Assembly: GCF_000264995.1 (NCBI RefSeq) | Contig: NW_006767442.1 | Location: forward strand, 242,662-306,661 | From: Punctularia strigosozonata HHB-11173 SS5 | Taxonomy: Eukaryota; Basidiomycota; Agaricomycetes; Corticiales; Punctulariaceae | Length of the DNA: 64,000 nucleotides | Direction of reading: 5' to 3' | Part shown: piece after piece, positions 61,822 to 64,000 of the stretch | How positions within the stretch are numbered: position 1 is the first letter of the stretch | Layout: each line of letters begins with the position of its first letter | Notes under the pieces: model-generated | Seen by the model: only the letters and a program-made list of their open reading frames with translations | Databases searched by the model: none | Told to the model about the DNA's origin: nothing | Program-made: the position numbers and the translations under genes

Positions 61822-63414
61822 ATGACCGCCAACGACGTAGAGCTTGTTCGCGCATCGGTAGGAATCACACCCATTCTCATCGTCTATGGCTGATGGGTGA
61901 GAACTTCACAGATAACCAATGCTTATGTTGTTGTAGCGAGCGCTACCATCCTGGTACGTTCTCGAGGGCCTCGAACAAGCCGTACGACCCACGACGTTTG
62001 ACTCCGTGCGTTGCAGGTGTACGATTACTTACGGACGCTCGAGGATGAGGTGAATATAGCATATTTCCAGCTGATTCGCGCTAACGTTCCACTAGATCAG
62101 TTTTGTGTGGAACACGCCAAATCCGCGGCTTATTGCCACTGCACTATTCTTGGTCAACCGCTATCTTCCATTTGTGGAGACTTTTGTTGCGCTTCATAGT
62201 CAGTTGTGCCTGTAACAGGAACGCCAATTTATATCTATTGATTTCATTCCAGGATTAACGACTATAATCTCACCGGAGGTGAGGCTTGCCGCAATATTAC
62301 CGCATTTACACTGACATCACGTATAAGCGTTGCTTGGTTCAAGTGACCGTGGTTACCTGTGTGTCGAATCATCTATCCATAGTCGAGTACAGCTAAGCAC
62401 TCCACCAGGGTGTGCTATTTTGGGCACGGCACTGGCAGAAGGTGAGCAGGATAGTTGTCTCTGAAACCTTCACAGTGCATCTTAACTTGGGATTAAGTGA
62501 TATTACTCTTGAGAACGTACGCAATTTGGGGCCGCAAGAAATCGATCCGGATCGTCTTCATCTTACCCATAGTGGTGTGTATGATCTACAATGACGCCAC
62601 GCTTTCGCATGACGGAGGCTCTATCTAGGCATTCCTATCATGCATTCCTATTACCATTCTACAGGCTAGGTCCTATAAATGTAACGTCGAACTCTTCACC
62701 TTCGGCGGGGGTGAAATACTCAACTCATTTTCCGCGTAGATGCACCCCCGCCTTTACCGAAGGTTGTTGGGTGTTATCTTGAATCCGCGAGCAACCTCAT
62801 ATACATAGACTACGTCATGTTCATGCTATCAGAAGCTGGTGATGCCATCGGAATACCCTTTCACCTCGAGACTGATCAGGTTCCAGTGATATTGGCGTTA
62901 ACGCTGATCAAAGCTATACCAGCATGTGTGTTACCTCATTATTTTTTCATCTCCGTCATTTGATCACCCCGAATGTCAGTTCGACATCCACGATCGCGAT
63001 TCATTCAGAACATGTACCGGGACGGTGAGTTCTTTGATGTCCAAAGAGAATAGACCATTCAACGCAGGTCAGGCATACTATTCTACATTTACCTCCTATT
63101 GGTTAGTGTTGCCAATGTCGTTATTCCTATATTGGCGCCGGTACGTGCAACCGTAACCCTGACCTGGGTCTCGATATCTGAAGGCATTGCATAGATGCGC
63201 TATATGCATATCTTGTCAATGTGGGCGAGCTTGTACGCTCTGTGATGAATAGAACTGACAGACTCGCAGTCCCCAACGTGTATTGCATTCCATACTATGC
63301 ACGCGTGTGCTACTCGTCCGTGTTTCCAAGGATGATGCGTGTGTGACAATGTCGGAAGACAACGACAGCATATCTAGAATGAGACGACACGGTGAACAAG
63401 GGCTCATAGAGTAG
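61822..63414 (+). CDS. DUF6533-type seven-helix membrane protein, copy 2
   Basis: Tandem paralogue of the gene at 59403. The first four exons (61822-61857, 61912-61953, 62017-62049, 62096-62198) have exactly the same lengths as in copy 1 and normal GT-AG borders. They encode MTANDVELVRAS, ITNAYVVVASATIL, VYDYLRTLEDE and ISFVWNTPNP followed by LFLVNRYLPFVETFVALH. Downstream blocks are GCYLESASNLIYIDYVMFML, ILALTLIKAIPA, FIQNMYRDG, ILFYIYLLLVSVANVVIPIL and PQRVLHSILCTRVLLVRVSK. The tail MRRHGEQGLIE ends at TAG 63412-63414. The stretch between about 62250 and 62780 is hard to read and may hold several small exons or a lesion. The family has no assigned function. Confidence 0.72.
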
Positions 63415-64000
63415 AACGGCAAGCTCGGGCATTCGTACAGGCGTATTTGTAACCATTATTCTCGTTCGATCCATCTATTCTATACCTGTGGCGTGTCCCC
63501 CACATTCAGCACGCGAAAGTGTGAGTAGGCCTCATCGTAATGGACTTGACATCTGTCCACATCTCCTATCAAGAAATGCTCGTCCGCAGATCCCGACATC
63601 AGGAAAAACCCCATCTGGCAATTTTCTACATATATACATACATGGTTCATAATATGTCCATATTCTGTCCAAATTGTCACAAAAAAGCCAAAAAATCCCA
63701 TAAAACTGTCAAATCATGACAGATGACAGACCAATTAGAGGACTGTCTTATAGGTACAAGGGGGCTTAGAACTAATAACATAGAAAATGTGGTTGCAGTG
63801 TCAATAACATCAGCACTGGTCCATGTCCAAGGGGCTTAGAGAACAAATGTAGATATAAGTGTTGGAGTTGGGGATTGATACTTGACTGTTGACACCTCAC
63901 CCTGGCCTGGCCCCATCTGGAATATCATATCATCCCATATAGTCCCAGCTTAGGTACTGCATGTACATCTGAAAGACAGAGATTTCCATAGCCAACATCA
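63415..64000. other. A+T-rich right end with short direct repeat
   Basis: From about 63600 the sequence is richer in A and T than the rest of the window. The 10-base word GGGGCTTAGA occurs at 63761-63770 and again at 63831-63840, exactly 70 bases apart, in similar surroundings. A minus-strand frame at 63480-63701 reads MSGSADEHFLIGDVDRCQVH and ends VGDTPQV; it is protein-like but unrecognised and could be the end of a gene entering from the right. Confidence 0.35.

Overview
The window reads as nuclear DNA of a basidiomycete fungus, most likely an Agaricomycete close to polypores or other wood- and litter-decay fungi. The evidence is the gene architecture: many short GT-AG introns of about 50-65 nt with CTAAC/CTGAC-like branch sites, short TATA-containing promoters about 75-115 nt before start codons, and families typical of the group (CHAT-domain protein, F-box/LRR protein, sedolisins, DUF6533-type seven-helix proteins). 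I see no rRNA, tRNA, CRISPR or intact transposon. All gene models were assembled by eye from splice signals and family motifs, so exon edges should be read as proposals.

Left part (1-24.6 kb). The 3' end of a CHAT protease-like gene is followed by a divergent pair for cytosine salvage: an NCS1 purine/cytosine permease (minus) and an Fcy1-type cytosine deaminase (plus). Then come a small four-helix membrane protein, a membrane-anchored pepsin-like protease, a phosphatase-fold protein with a degenerate active site, a penta-EF-hand protein, an F-box protein, RNA polymerase I/III subunit RPAC1, a short-chain dehydrogenase, and an ergothioneine-synthase-like protein that lacks the methyltransferase half. 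A serine carboxypeptidase (S10) closes this part.

Middle part (24.6-45 kb). A PC-esterase-like gene with a doubtful 3' end precedes two tandem sedolisin (tripeptidyl-peptidase) genes. With the S10 enzyme and the aspartic protease these suggest a locus for secreted acid proteolysis: an endopeptidase opens proteins, while tripeptidyl-peptidases and a carboxypeptidase trim the ends. Next are a PHO80-like cyclin with a duplicated tail, very-long-chain 3-ketoacyl-CoA reductase (KAR/IFA38), which shares a 202-bp bidirectional promoter with an Ams2/SPT21-type regulator, a VBA/Fnx-like transporter and a DJ-1/PfpI protein.

Right part (45-64 kb). PEX1 (peroxisomal AAA ATPase), the polarity protein SPA2 and a second MFS transporter are followed by a gene-poor stretch holding a tandem pair of DUF6533-type membrane proteins with identical lengths for their first four coding exons. 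The last 400 bases turn A+T-rich and carry a short direct repeat.

The most notable points are the permease-deaminase pair, the methyltransferase-less Egt1-like gene with its iron motif intact, the phosphatase-fold protein without Cys/Arg, the duplicated cyclin tail, and the DUF6533 pair in which one copy has a GC splice donor where its sister has GT.
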